Origin: Cinnamomum chago
Taxonomy: Eukaryota > Streptophyta > Magnoliopsida > Laurales > Lauraceae
Assembly (NCBI GenBank): GCA_038049695.1
Contig: CP142452.1
Location: forward strand, 94,247,501-94,311,500
Direction: 5' to 3'
DNA: 64,000 nt
Below are positions 12,728 through 22,831 of the stretch, piece after piece. Every line of letters begins with the position of its first letter. The stretch's first letter is position 1. Under the pieces are notes generated by a model, which was given only the letters and a program-made list of their open reading frames with translations, was not told the origin of the DNA and ran no database searches. The translations under genes and the position numbers were made by a program.

Positions 12728-15700
12728 CATTTCCCATATAAGAAAGCGAAACAACCTCATCACACATATAGCAAGTGCAATAGCCGATACTCAGCTTCTG
12801 CACTTAATCGAGCAATGGGAGATTGCACCAAGTCATAAATTACCACCAACAAATATGCAAAATGCAATTGTGGGTCAACAATTAACTGAGATACCAACCC
12901 AACAATATCACAATGATCATATTTCTGATAGAGGCCCTTTTCTTTAAAGCAAACTTAAAATATCAGAAAAAGAAGGTAAACCACATTTAGGGATGGCAAT
13001 GGCACATTAAACAGTTGACCCACCCACTGGGCGGGTTTGGTACTGGTTTTTTCATGTTCCGGCAGGTACAGGGAGTTGAGTTTTGATATAAAAATCTTGT
13101 AGAGTGTAGTGGGTACTGGGTAGAGCAGATCTCAAAGAAATGAAGTGTGACGGCTTGTGGGTTGAAATCCTCCTACGTACAATAGAAATGTACATATTTT
13201 AGTCTTTATTATATTATTTCAAATAGAAAGTTCTACTATTAAACTTGCCCTGACATGTACCCTTCACCGGGCGGGGTTTGGTAGCACAAATTATAAACCC
13301 ATCATAGGTCCAGTCCAGTACAATGTAGGGCCTATGTGAGTCCAGGCAGGTTTGGGTTCAGCTTGACCTGTACCAGACCTGACCCATTTTCCATCCCTAA
13401 GCACATCCAAGTGGTGAGTTCATGGAGCATGCATAAACTTAAACTGCTGACAACATAGGCAATATCTATTTGGTTGATGATTAAATAGATTAACTTTCCC
13501 ACCATTATTTGATATACTCCAGTATAAATAGGAAGACAATGGGTTGGGTTTGGTATGGGTCAGGGTAAAACTGAACCTTCGACACACCTGCCCCGCCCTT
13601 ATACTTGACTCGTTATGAGTCTATGATATGTGATACCAAACCCGCCACATGACAAGTACGGGCTGAGTTGTGTTTAAGACATTAAAAAGAAGTTGAGAAA
13701 AGGAATCAAGTAAATAATTGGATCATCCTTTTCTTCTTACATCTCTTTTACAAACTTAACTGAGCCTTGAATAATCTCCAAACCTAAAAACAGAATCAGT
13801 ATATAGCAGTATCATTACTTTCTGGTTCTGAGATCTATCACCTAAAAAATGCCATTCTAAACAATCCCATCCCATTCCAAAAATACTCTTATAAACAGTC
13901 ACATTTTTCAAGCTAGTGATAAGTGATAAGTTAGGATCTCCATCACATACATCTATATGGATTCCACAAAGAAAACTTGTTCAAAAAGGGAGAGATACAA
14001 ATAACAAATAAGGTTTCTTAACCCTGTAACAAAACCAACTCAAAACTCCATTAATCAAGGAATTCTCCAATAATAAATTAAAATCTTTATACCAAAACTT
14101 TTTCTTTTTTTTTTTCTTCTTTTTGGAAATGATGAATGATTCTTCATATTAAAAGACCAAATTTATACCAAAACCTAGAAACTACAACCAACTCAACCAT
14201 TAAATCTAAATTTGCCTGTAGCACATAACAATGGTTGAATAGAAAACCTAGGGGAGTTTCAACAACCTGCTCCCTAAGTAACATCCAATAAACATTTCAG
14301 AAGTTCATCATATTTATCAAATTCATGAGAGAGAAGGAAATTAGTCATCATATATTTTCAAAATACCCCTTTGAGATGAATTATAAAGCACCTAATTGAT
14401 ATACGAACATAATTTATGCCACATAGATGCTAATAGATGTGTTTTGTGCTTCACATCAGCAACCTCAAATTGAAAAGAAACTCAATTCAACAAGTCTCAT
14501 GATCCAGCTCCTTAAAGAAACAAATATCCTCCTTATAATATTTGTATTTTCTTTTCATAGTTAAAAATGATTTTATTGGAATAGGCAGAAATTACAAGCA
14601 GGGGCAGCATAAAAAAGAAACAAGAAATCAAGAAACATCAATACCACAAAGATCAAAGAAATATCAAAAGTCTCAGTCAAGGAACACATTTCCTTAAGAA
14701 AGCTGACCAATTCCTCAAAACAACTCATCATTTAACTGCCTCAAATTCTTACACATTATTGAACAATGATGAGCAACATGTGCCTCGATCAATTCTAAAA
14801 AAAATTTAAATTGCTAATTGGTAAATATTAGGGGATTTGACAATTCAATGCCTAAAAGACAATTCAATGCCAAATTCATGACTAAAAGACACTAAATATC
14901 ACCATAGTAGTTTGACCTTGGATCCCATGATATCATGGGTTTTTAAAAACTCATGATATCATGGGATCTAAGGCAAGAATGTAAAAAGAAAAAGGGAGAC
15001 CAGAGTCAAAGGACTCTGGTGACATTAGCTTACTTTGAGTCATGAATTTGGGGATTAGGTGTCTAAGGGGTCCTGAATTGTCAAATTCCCTTAATATTAT
15101 TCAGGAAAGGAACCAAAGCCGCCACAGCAATACAGGGGGGAAAAGGAAATGAAGGTACAAGGGCATTATACCCTCAACACCCAACAAATAAACAAGACCA
15201 CCAAAACCTCCCAGTAAAATACAATGAAAAGAAGAAACATTACATTACACAATATGAGATCCGCACTTGGCCAAAAAATCACCACCGCATTTGTTGATTG
15301 GAGAACATGCAAAAATTCCACCCTCATAGAAAGGGTGGCCAAAGTACGCATTTTTAAAGATTTCTTTTGTAATGAAAAAGTCCACTCTTCCATCAGATAT
15401 ACATCAAAGAGGAAACCAAAATCCATAGAATGCCAAAATTTTGGAACAAAAAAGAAAGGCGAAGGAGAAGACCTAGATGCAAGGGAGCAACAACTAAGGA
15501 GATGGTTTTCATCCTCCCCATTGTTATGCAAGAAGCATATGCTCAAATAAGGATGTAAACAGGTCTACAGCACTGGTTCGGGACTCTACAACTCATTAAC
15601 GTGATCTTCCTATTACAATTCGCAAAGGCAAAAATACTAGTACTCAATATCCCATTTATAAGTTTATTTCCTTTACATGATTATCTAAGAAGACTATCAA

Positions 15701-18700
15701 GTTCCAAGTCTTTTCCAGAAGCTCTGACATATTTGTAGTAGATAAGGAAATGTCTATGTCTAGTTTACATAAATATGGACCATGAGAGTTCACTTATTTA
15801 CGAGAAGAATGCACAGTTGGGCATGCAGCGGCAGCATTTTCAGACGTAGCGGTCGAGGCCACTACGTTATTTTAAAAATAACGGCACTACAGTCTCAAAC
15901 CTAGTCGAGCCAAGCAATTTTAATTTTAAATATTGATTTTCCTATTTCTTCTCTTCAATAGCCTTTCCTAAAGTTGCCTCTACCGTTATATGGTTTCAAA
16001 TTACTAAAAAACAACACACATGCGCGCACAAGAAAGATTGGCTTTTATACAAGATTCAAAAAAAAAAAAAAAAAATTTACCACCTAAAAATCCACACCAC
16101 TATGTATCACTGCAACCGCTACATATCACCCACTACGTAACATTTTGGCTACTAACCGCTATGCCTGCCGCAACCACTATTTTGATCCTTGCAGTTGGGT
16201 TTTACCCAACCCCTTAACTTACTATTACTAGTCAATATGTTATATTTGCATTGGTCATGGTAAGTTAGTTCATGCATGTCCTTGGATGCCTCATTGAGCT
16301 GTTGTGATTCAAATCATAAGGCACCCAATTGATGAATTTAGACCATTTCAATGGACATCTTGGAGTTGAGATGCTGGATGGGTTAGATCACCTTCTGAGA
16401 GGACCAACACCATTTTCGTTTTATATTTATTGGAGGCAATTTAGTAAAATGTAGAAGTAAACAAAATGGTGACCAAGTGGAGAAGCAGGGTACAGAGTAA
16501 GACTCATACTAACTGTAACTTAGTGTAATTGGATCTAATTTGAATTTTTTTAATTAATTTAAAAGAGCCAACAAAAATGATTTTTTCAATTAAAAACAAT
16601 AAGACTCCCTGAATAAAACATAACAAGTACAGCAAACTATAACAACCACACATGGTATAAGAGAATTATACCATTTCAACCCTCAAAACAAACATTAACC
16701 TATCCCTACAACCACAGTGGATTGTAATGAAAATTTAGTGTGCCAAGGCCTCTGCCCATGACAATAAGTTGTTAAATCTCTATATTAGTCCCTACTAGTT
16801 ATGATGTCAATTACCGATTCCTTAATTTGCTGAAAATAGGATTCTTTATCTTGTTAGTGAAGGGTTGAGAACAAATGCAATCAAACTTAAACCAAATGTA
16901 GTGATTAGGGTTGAGGCAAATTGGTTTAACTTCATATGGAAGGCATATATGGGCCATTTGGCCAGGATAGTCGTCTTTAATACAGACAATACAGAAAATA
17001 AGGAGAGACTTGGCTGAATAACACGGGACACAATCAAGATTCAATGGATGCAACTTAAGTCTCACAACGTACAGGCCAAGTAAAACCAAGCAATCTCTTG
17101 TGAGAATTAAAGCCCAACAAATACCACAAAGTCGGTCCTACCAATACCCTGGCTCTATAATTAGTCAGAATGGGGAGATTGATGAGGACGTCAAACATAG
17201 GACAAGAGCTGGATAGTTGAAGTGGGGACTTATTTATGGCGTGTTTTGTGATCAGCACGTACTAACAAGATTGAATGGAAAATTTTATGAGATGGCAATT
17301 AGACCAACTATGACCTATGGGGCAGAATGTTAGCTAAGTAACACATGCGAAAATTAAGTGTAACAAAAATGGTAATGTTGAGATAGATGTGTGATAAAAT
17401 TAGGAAAAATAAAATCAGAAATGAGCGCTTTAGGAGCATTTAAGGGGAAAATCAACGGCTAGTACATTAAAAGAGACTCATTTGAGATAATTTGGACATG
17501 CCCAAGTAGGCCAAGGAAAAGTTTTTCTATACAGATTGATGGCCCCCTCAAGGAACATGGACTAGCCAAAGGGGGCATGAATGGAAGTAGTGGAGGATTT
17601 TCACCTATGAGCATATTGCAAACATGCTTATGCGAAAATGCAGTCCTGCTCATTGGGCCTACTTGGATGCTTTCCTATTATTGAGGGTAGGATGGATGAA
17701 AATTTCTCTTTGTGGATAAGGGTCATGCAAAAATACCAACCCCATCAAATTATCCTAACCCTTGAGTTTAATGGTCTTTTATTTATTTATTTATTTGAGA
17801 TTCAATCTAATGGTGAGTTAAGCTATGATGAGCATAAAATTGGGCATGGAGAGTGATCATGGGTGATAAGAATGTGAAAAGAGCTGTACTACTTAAAGGT
17901 GGGCCCGAGTGGGCCCCCATAGAGCTGGACTACACATGCAGTCTGCTCATAGGAGAAAACTCTCCTGGAAGTAGCAAAGATAGCTATGAAGAAGTGCAAT
18001 CTATTCGAGGATTTGGCAATGGTAGACTAGAATGCAAAACAAAATTCATGTAGCTAACCACAACATCATTGGGACTAGGCTTTCTTGATGATGCTGATGC
18101 TGGTTTTTAAAACTGATTCAAAAAGGTCACATCTTTATAATTTTTCCTTTTCTTTTATAAAATTTTTTTTGGTAAAGTTTCTTTTATAATGTTGCCGTGC
18201 CACTTTGATGATATCTGTTATGATATGGTCATATTTGGCTAGATCCATTGATTTTTCAGACATATTGTGAATTCTAATTAGTTATTTATTAATATTAACT
18301 ATAAAAATAAAAAAGATCGTTTAGATTTAATTAACTATGCTGATCCACCCTCATATAGGATTCCAATTACATCAGCTTACAAATTCAAACTAAAACATCT
18401 TGAGTCTCCAAAGTTTACTTTCATAGGGTACGCTAAATATCAGTATGTAAACTCAGTTTAGATCAATACCAAGACAGTTCTCTGCTCTCTTTTTTTTTTC
18501 AAATTATTCAGTTCTCTACTTTCATAGAGAAACTCAGTATGCAACTCAATTTGGCAATTAGATCAGTTTTGATCAAGACCAAAAAAAGTTCAAATGCACT
18601 TTTAAGGCAGTAATTGGAGGATTTCTTTTTCATGGTTTTCAAGGCCATATTGTTTTGTAAGGCCATGATTGGAGGATTTGTTCTTCTTCTCATGGTTTTC

Positions 18701-19762
18701 AAGTCCATATTGTTTGTAAGGCCATGGCTGGAGGATTTGTTCTTCTTCTCATGGTTTTCAAGGCTATGATTGAAGGAATGAATCAACCACACTCCCAAGT
18801 GGGTATCCAGTATCCTTTGCATCAACACTCTTCTTCTATTGGTTATTCTTTCCTCTCTTTTTTTTAATTCAAATATAGCATCTTTCTTATTCTACTCATG
18901 TTTTTTTAAGGCCAAATTAATGCAGCAAATGCCAAATGCTAAACAATTAACAAAGAAGCTCAAGGAGCTTCTGCAGACTAAATGTTTGCTCCATGTTTCT
19001 ATGCTGCTAGATTCACATGAAAGAAGAAAATTCTAGCCATGAACAGAACAGAACAGAACAGACGAGACAAGCAGGATCACGTGGGTGTGGATGTGCCCAT
19101 GGAAGTGTGAATTATTTGGAAACATCCATCCAAAAAAATTATGAAAAACATAATTCTCATCAAACAACTTGTTTACAAGGAAAAGGGCAGACTTAGTGAA
19201 CATATTATGATGGGAGTTAAAACTTGTCAAATCAAATCCCCATCCACATCAAACCCCACAGTCCAGACACTGTTGATTGGCATGCATCAATGTATGCCAT
19301 CCTCACAGATATATGAAATCAGTGGCTTTCATGACCAAACTAAATACACATATTAAAGAAATGCATTTGGATGATTTTCCAACGGAACTGAATGCAACCC
19401 TTACATCCAGATCACATCGATTATCATTAGGGTTTCCAAATGAAGCATCGGAGACTCCATCCAATTTCCTTACCCCAAATAAAAACACCAAATCAGTTAC
19501 GATGAAAGTATGAACATGGATAATTCGATAAGAGTAATCACATAAACTAGGTTTTGATACTTAGCATCCAAATCTAAATACTATCAATTGGAGGAAAAGA
19601 AGAAGAACAAGAAAGGGAGTGAATACAAACCGCTTGGAGGGCGAGAGAGGGCTTTCCTTGCGTGATGAACTGACGAGCTAATTCGAGTAAGCTCGTGACG
19701 TTGTCGTTGCCATGGATTGTACCCGGAGTCGATTCAGTCTCTATTTCCATCTCCGAATCCAT
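7674..19762 (-). CDS. Conserved-looking 165-aa protein with C-terminal C/H cluster
   Basis: Two-exon gene. Exon 1 is 19762-19631 (44 codons, start [12 protein letters not shown]); exon 2 is 8039-7674 (121 codons plus stop). The donor reads CAAGCG|GTTTGT and the acceptor ATATGCAG|GTGGTAATGG, joining in phase 0 to give [15 protein letters not shown]. The N-terminal part predicts a helical, TPR-like segment ([20 protein letters not shown], then [20 protein letters not shown]). The C-terminus has C-x2-C...H-x4-C-C (ICLQCGG ... EEHLAYWCC), a possible C2HC zinc-binding site. No signal peptide or membrane helix. I recognise no function. The 11,591-bp intron (8040-19630) is full of transposable elements. 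The start was chosen as the first ATG after a CT-rich leader; the frame upstream has no other ATG close by. Confidence 0.82.
8132..8466. repeat. hAT-like MITE with internal tandem duplication
   Basis: Starts GGGGCTGTTTGTCTAATTTG and ends with AGCAAATGGTCCTAAGG, the same terminal style as other GGGCCTGTTTG elements here. Inside (8299-8415) a segment containing ATATCCACCTTTAATCTTAA occurs twice in tandem. Non-coding; lies in the long intron. Confidence 0.4.
8684..8745 (+). mobile_element. RTE LINE 3' tail fragment
   Basis: The segment ACATGTAACTGACCCCAACA, then TTGGGACAAGCTTTGATTATG, is the typical extreme 3' end of plant RTE non-LTR elements: the last codons, then a GAT/TTG-type simple repeat. 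It is a 5'-truncated insertion. A second, longer RTE copy sits in the same intron at about 16960-18108. Confidence 0.55.
8753..8888 (+). repeat. Short direct duplication
   Basis: A 40-45 bp stretch (CTCTAATG..CATC..AATTAACATG, then CAATGAGCTTCAAA) occurs at about 8756 and again at about 8851. The copies are slightly diverged. Non-coding. Confidence 0.5.
9188..9367 (+). mobile_element. Au-like tRNA-derived SINE
   Basis: The 5' part has a pol III A box in GCTTTGGTGCAATGGTAA and a B box GGTTCGAGACC (9241-9251). The body then matches the general layout of the plant Au SINE (GGTTAGGTCTG, GTCTGGACCCTCC, TGGTGGGACCC, CACTGGGTGATGACC). It is flanked by a perfect 14-bp direct repeat, GAGTCATGGTGAGA, at 9174-9187 and 9368-9381: a target site duplication. 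Sense orientation is opposite to the host gene. Confidence 0.8.
9383..11090. other. Intronic spacer with homopolymer tract
   Basis: Part of the long intron. Around 9560-9720 lies GACTCA/GAGTC-rich degenerate repeat DNA of a kind also seen at 49850-50100. A C17 run at 10591-10607 is followed by a T16 run (10612-10627) and a short GT repeat. No exon recognised; ORFs here show no domains. Confidence 0.3.
11095..11640 (-). mobile_element. L1-type LINE 3' end (RNase H remnant)
   Basis: The minus-strand reading gives [20 protein letters not shown], then [20 protein letters not shown] and [15 protein letters not shown]. This matches the plant L1 RNase H (RVT_3) pattern: FNVDG, VLRND-G, E-x-EA-x2-AL-x-AL. 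Downstream on the minus strand (toward 11095) comes a 3' tail with short in-frame stops. 5'-truncated. Lies inside the long intron in the same orientation as the host gene. Confidence 0.7.
12060..12402 (-). repeat. Probable copia 3' LTR (minus)
   Basis: On the minus strand TGTTGGGAGC starts at 12402, directly after the purine tract GAGGGGGAG (12411-12403) that follows the copia pol remnant: the PPT/LTR junction. The downstream end of the LTR is not resolved and 12060 is only a guess. No second LTR found. Confidence 0.5.
12403..12970 (-). mobile_element. Decayed Ty1/copia RNase H remnant (minus)
   Basis: The minus-strand translation shows [16 protein letters not shown], then, after a large microsatellite, [18 protein letters not shown] and FHSEDQ. 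These match the copia RNase H signatures 'ARSSAEAEYRAMA', 'TKHIE-DCHFVREK' and 'SEDQ-AD'. A (TA)n-(GA)n block at about 12661-12721 interrupts the domain where about 60-70 residues are expected. Stops are present; not functional. Confidence 0.7.
12661..12723. repeat. (TA)n-(GA)n microsatellite
   Basis: A TA run of about 13 units is followed by a GA run of about 15 units, lying inside the copia RNase H remnant. Confidence 0.9.
12987..13400. mobile_element. hAT-like MITE, TAGGGATGG ends
   Basis: Left end TTAGGGATGGCAATGG, right end CCATTTTCCATCCCTAA: inverted terminal repeats. Flanks read CCACAT on the left and GCACAT on the right, an imperfect 6-8 bp target duplication as expected for hAT. The interior is rich in GGGTTTGG/GACCC words. 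No transposase. A similar non-coding stretch lies at about 13530-13680. Confidence 0.55.
13401..14829. other. Intronic spacer
   Basis: AT-rich intron DNA. 13530-13680 shares GGGTTTGGTATGGGTCAGGG-type words with the preceding MITE and may be a relic of it. Nothing else recognised. Confidence 0.3.
14830..15091. mobile_element. Foldback MITE with central palindrome
   Basis: Terminal inverted repeats are AGGGGATTTGACAATTCA on the left and TGAATTGTCAAATTCCCT on the right. Subterminal copies follow (CAAATTCATGACTAAA / GAGTCATGAATTTGG), and near the middle a strong palindrome has GATCCCATGATATCATGGG against its reverse copy, spaced by TTTTTAAAAA-like bases. Flanks are AAATATT and TAATATT, consistent with a short AT target site. 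Non-coding. Confidence 0.65.
15092..16950. other. Intronic spacer; possible degraded LINE
   Basis: The minus strand of 15166-15546 stays open for 126 codons and begins with a C-x3-N-x2-E-DE-NHLL pattern vaguely like the zinc-knuckle tail of plant LINE ORF2. The rest is not convincing. An A-run lies at 16059-16074. No host exon recognised. Confidence 0.25.
16960..18108 (+). mobile_element. RTE-type LINE remnant, 3' half
   Basis: The plus-strand translation of 17170-17330 reads [19 protein letters not shown], then [18 protein letters not shown]. This matches the C-terminal reverse-transcriptase region of plant RTE elements (I-x-EDV-HRI-AGW-KW ... K-FY-x-A-RPA-x-YG-ECW). Later come [15 protein letters not shown] (RTE 'MCG-TRKD-IRNE') and a 3' end with TCATGTAGCTAACCACAACA followed by a TGATGATGCTGATGC repeat. 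Numerous stops; inactive. It sits antisense to its host gene. Confidence 0.75.
18109..18602. other. Intronic spacer
   Basis: AT-rich, no feature recognised. Confidence 0.3.
18603..18775. repeat. Tandem repeat, about 61 bp x 3
   Basis: Three near-identical units, each containing GGAGGATTTGTTCTTCTTCT (or a TTTCTTTTT variant), then CATGGTTTTCAAG and CCATATTGTTT..GTAAGGCCATG. Non-coding; in the long intron close to exon 1. Confidence 0.8.
18776..19630. other. Intronic spacer, donor-proximal
   Basis: Holds no recognisable repeat or exon. The 5' splice site of the long intron is at 19630/19631 on the minus strand (GTTTGT). Confidence 0.35.
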
Positions 19763-19777
19763 CTTCCCCAATTCTCC

Positions 19778-19799
19778 CTCTCTCTCTCTCTCTCTCTCA
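19778..19799 (-). promoter_or_regulatory. CT/GA tract in 5' leader of 165-aa gene
   Basis: An 11-unit CT run (GA on the coding strand) lies 16 bases upstream of the start codon at 19762. GA/CT-rich leaders are common in plant 5' UTRs. No clear TATA box was identified upstream. Confidence 0.5.
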
Positions 19800-20469
19800 G
19801 CCGCTCATCAGATGATGGTTCGAGCACATTCTCAAACTCTCGACCACCTCCTAAATATATGTAGGTATGTATTAAAAATATACAATACATGTACGCGCCT
19901 CATCCTCTGCATCACGTGCTTTACTGAGGGTGTTGATAAAAAGAGACGGGAACGTGGCACTAGCATCTGCCGTTACCATCACGAAAGAAATGATCATTAA
20001 CTAGAGACTTTATGTTTTGGACCGTTCATTTTAAGCTTTAAGACCCATTTGTCTCCTCCCCTGTAATTTATTTTTTTTCCCAAAAAAATTATTAATGTTA
20101 ATAAAGTAAAAACAAGTATTTAAAAGTGACCATCAAATAATTTCACTTTTAAAGTAAGGTAAATTAATGGAAGATGAAAATGACTCGTGATGTATCCTAC
20201 TTTGGTCAGGGTCATCACTAGATACAACTTATTTGGTTATGAATTCGTATGTATTTAAAGTTTATGAGAAAAAAAGTAGAAATAATATGAATTATAAGAA
20301 TTCGCACCAAATGAGAACATTAAAAAGGAAGTGAGAGCGGAGCTTAAAAGTGAATATGTAGATGGGAACAGGATTTGATGAATTTGGGTGAACGTCGTCG
20401 AAAGGTGGCTTTTACTGCTCCAATTTTAGTAGGATTGTATTTTAAAAAAATGCAAGCAATTCAAATTTA
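19800..20469. other. 5' flank of the 165-aa gene
   Basis: Presumed promoter region, moderately AT-rich. It includes a CACGTG-like ATCACGTGC site near 19911-19919. About 20225-20290 resembles the left end of a hAT-like MITE (CTTATTTGG...GAATTCGTATGTATTT). No gene seen. Confidence 0.3.
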
Positions 20470-20783
20470 AAAATACTTATTTATTTAAAATACATAGGAA
20501 TTGAATACATATAAATTTATCCCATACATGGTTAAAAATGAAGATGCAAGGTGAATGCATTAAAACATAAGTACTAAATAACTTTCTCCCTCTAATGAAA
20601 AGCAAATCAAGGGAAATAGGAAATGAATACACAGTCACCACTTTAGTAATTCAAATGGTAGGAAATTCAGGTTCCATCTACGTTCCTAACTACATCCTTC
20701 CTTTCACCTCATATTCTTCAGTTGTCATTGGAGCTCATTTACGCATAAATTCCTTAGGTTCCTAATGCAAATAAACAAGCCCT
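20470..20783. mobile_element. hAT-like MITE, GGGCTTGTTT family
   Basis: The right end reads GCAAATAAACAAGCCCT. The left part has CTTATTTATTTAAAATACAT, then AGGAATTGAATAC. The interior words (GGTTAAAAATGAAGATGCAA, TCAAGGGAAATAGGAAATGA, TTGGAGCTCATTTACGC) recur in the element at 46439-46773, so both belong to one family. The left boundary is approximate. Confidence 0.5.
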
Positions 20784-20976
20784 GAATACAATGGCTGGGA
20801 AGCAGCATATGGTTACTAAAAGCTAATTATCATCTTAGGTGGTTCATCGCATCAAATACTTGGGACATGTGGCTATTGCGCCTCACCTTCTTTATATTGA
20901 TCATTATTCTTTTTTCTCTAGTGAAGGAATGAATTCATAGTTTAAACTTAAGTGATCATATCTCCTCCAATGAATT

Positions 20977-21363
20977 TAGGGATGTAAATGGATTCCCGAT
21001 TTTTCGATTACCCAGCGGTTCCGACCAACTAAAAATTGGGTATGAGTCATTATTTAGGCCCCGATAAATTAATGGTTCTGGATCTGGTTCCACCTTGGTT
21101 CCGACCCATGAACTTGAGACCCGACATATTATCTCAATTTTAAAAAAAAAAATTCTAAAAACCATATTTTTTTAACATCATTCTCTATCCAAACCCGTAC
21201 CCGGATCAGGACCCATTCCATATATAGTTCAGTTTCAATTCCGAAGCCAAGGAACCGGTTCTGAAACGGTTTCGGGTCCGGATCCAATTCCACCTTCTCC
21301 TTAATGGTCCCGGTTCCAGATCCACTATGGATTCGGACCGGAACCAATCCGTTTACAACCCTA
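20977..21363. mobile_element. hAT-like MITE, TAGGGATGTAAATGG ends
   Basis: Left end TAGGGATGTAAATGGATT, right end AATCCGTTTACAACCCTA: inverted repeats. The interior is rich in GGTTC/GGAACC and GGGTC/GACCC words, with no transposase. Flanks AATGAATT and CATTAATT suggest a decayed 8-bp target duplication. Confidence 0.6.
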
Positions 21364-21496
21364 CATTAATTCCATTCTTACCTATTAATAGCACATTCTT
21401 ACCTATTCAGGGGTAGAATAATTATTTTCAAATTGTCTAGATTTGACAAATATGAAGAAGGCTTCTTCTTAATTGTCATCAATTGACCTCTTTTTT

Positions 21497-21629
21497 GGAA
21501 CCGGATCCCCTGTTTGGACCAAACAGGGGCCTCCATATAGGGGGGCGGAGGAGAGAAAAAGTTAGATTCTCTTTCCTCCGCCCCCCCATGTGGAGACCCC
21601 TGTTTGGTCCAAACAGAGGATCCTTATCC
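21497..21629. mobile_element. Mutator-type MITE, 133 bp
   Basis: Starts GGAACCGGATCCCCTGTTTG; the other end on the reverse strand starts GGATAAGGATCCTCTGTTTG. A perfect 9-bp direct repeat, CTCTTTTTT, flanks it (21488-21496 and 21630-21638), the size made by Mutator-like transposases. Each arm also holds its own small palindrome (CCCTGTTTGGACCAAACAGG). Confidence 0.65.
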
Positions 21630-21638
21630 CTCTTTTTT

Positions 21639-22831
21639 ATGATTATGACTGACTGATGACCAATAGATGATTACGTACTTGCCCGGATGGTAAAGGTGCT
21701 GGCAAGTTATTTTAGATACTAGATTAAGTACCATAAAATTACAGAAAATGTAGGGGTTTTCTTTTTTAAACGTCATTTTTTCTTACAAATATTTCACTAT
21801 TGAAAAAAGAATTTTAAAAAAGAAACCATCAGCCTTTTGTTGTTCACGTGCATTGTTTTTTTTTTTTTTTTTTGGTATATATGCATTGTTATACTGTTCT
21901 TTATCACTTGTCAGAATAAGCTTTTAGAATAAGTAGTTATCAGCACCTTCCACAATTATCTTTAAGGATTATTTTCCATTTTTGAAATTTTTCTTCCAAG
22001 ATAATATTAAAAACTAGTACAAAAACCCGTGCTAATCACGGTGTCCATGAAGAGATAGAATTCTATGTATATGTATATGTCATGACCAAAGAGATGAAAA
22101 TTTATAAGCGGGGAAGTATATTCTTAAAAAGTAAGAGTATCTTTTACTTTACAGATTGAAGGCATCAATTTTTTTCACATTCCATTTTATATTTTGCGCA
22201 TCACCAAATTCCACAGTTGTCCATTCAGCTTTTCTGCCAAAAACCCTGAAACCCACACAGGGCACCAGAGTCACATGAAACATCCATAATTATGTTTAAG
22301 ATCAATTTGTTTTATTGTCCAATGTATGGGTTCAGGCCCATAAATCAGTCCATTCTGTAACTTATGTATAAAGACATCAGTTTGGAAACGCTTAAAATAT
22401 CAAAGCTGAACAAACTGCACATATAATGAAAGTTTATATGGCATAACCAGCCTTCTAAAAAGGACCCTTTTTCAGTTATTCTAAAAGCATGGGGTTAGGA
22501 GCCTCAAATGCACACAGCAAATCTGATGAGCTAACCAAGCTTCTAAAATAAGGGCATGTTAAGGAATTAGGTTTGCCCCACCTGATGACCTGAATCTAGT
22601 AACAATATACCAAGCAAGGCACATCTCAAACAGATTTTACATACCAAAAGGACCCACTAGACTAAACAGGATTGTAAGTTATAACGAGGACAACTAAATT
22701 ACCGGGTGATACTAACATTAAAAAATTACTATAGCATTACATCAAGTGGAGAAATGCAACCCAGTCGTTGCAAGTAGAAGATATGGTATAAGCAGCAGTT
22801 ATGTCAGGCAATGCACATTTTTACCGGAGTA
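21639..22831. other. Intergenic; 3' flank of LRR pseudokinase gene
   Basis: AT-rich, with a T16 run near 21857. The last few hundred bases before 22832 should contain the 3' UTR of the minus-strand LRR gene. No other gene or element recognised. Confidence 0.35.

Noticed and set aside
15166-15546. Clear LINE ORF2 end
   Set aside because: Only the first residues resemble a LINE Cys/His tail; the rest does not, so it is left as spacer.
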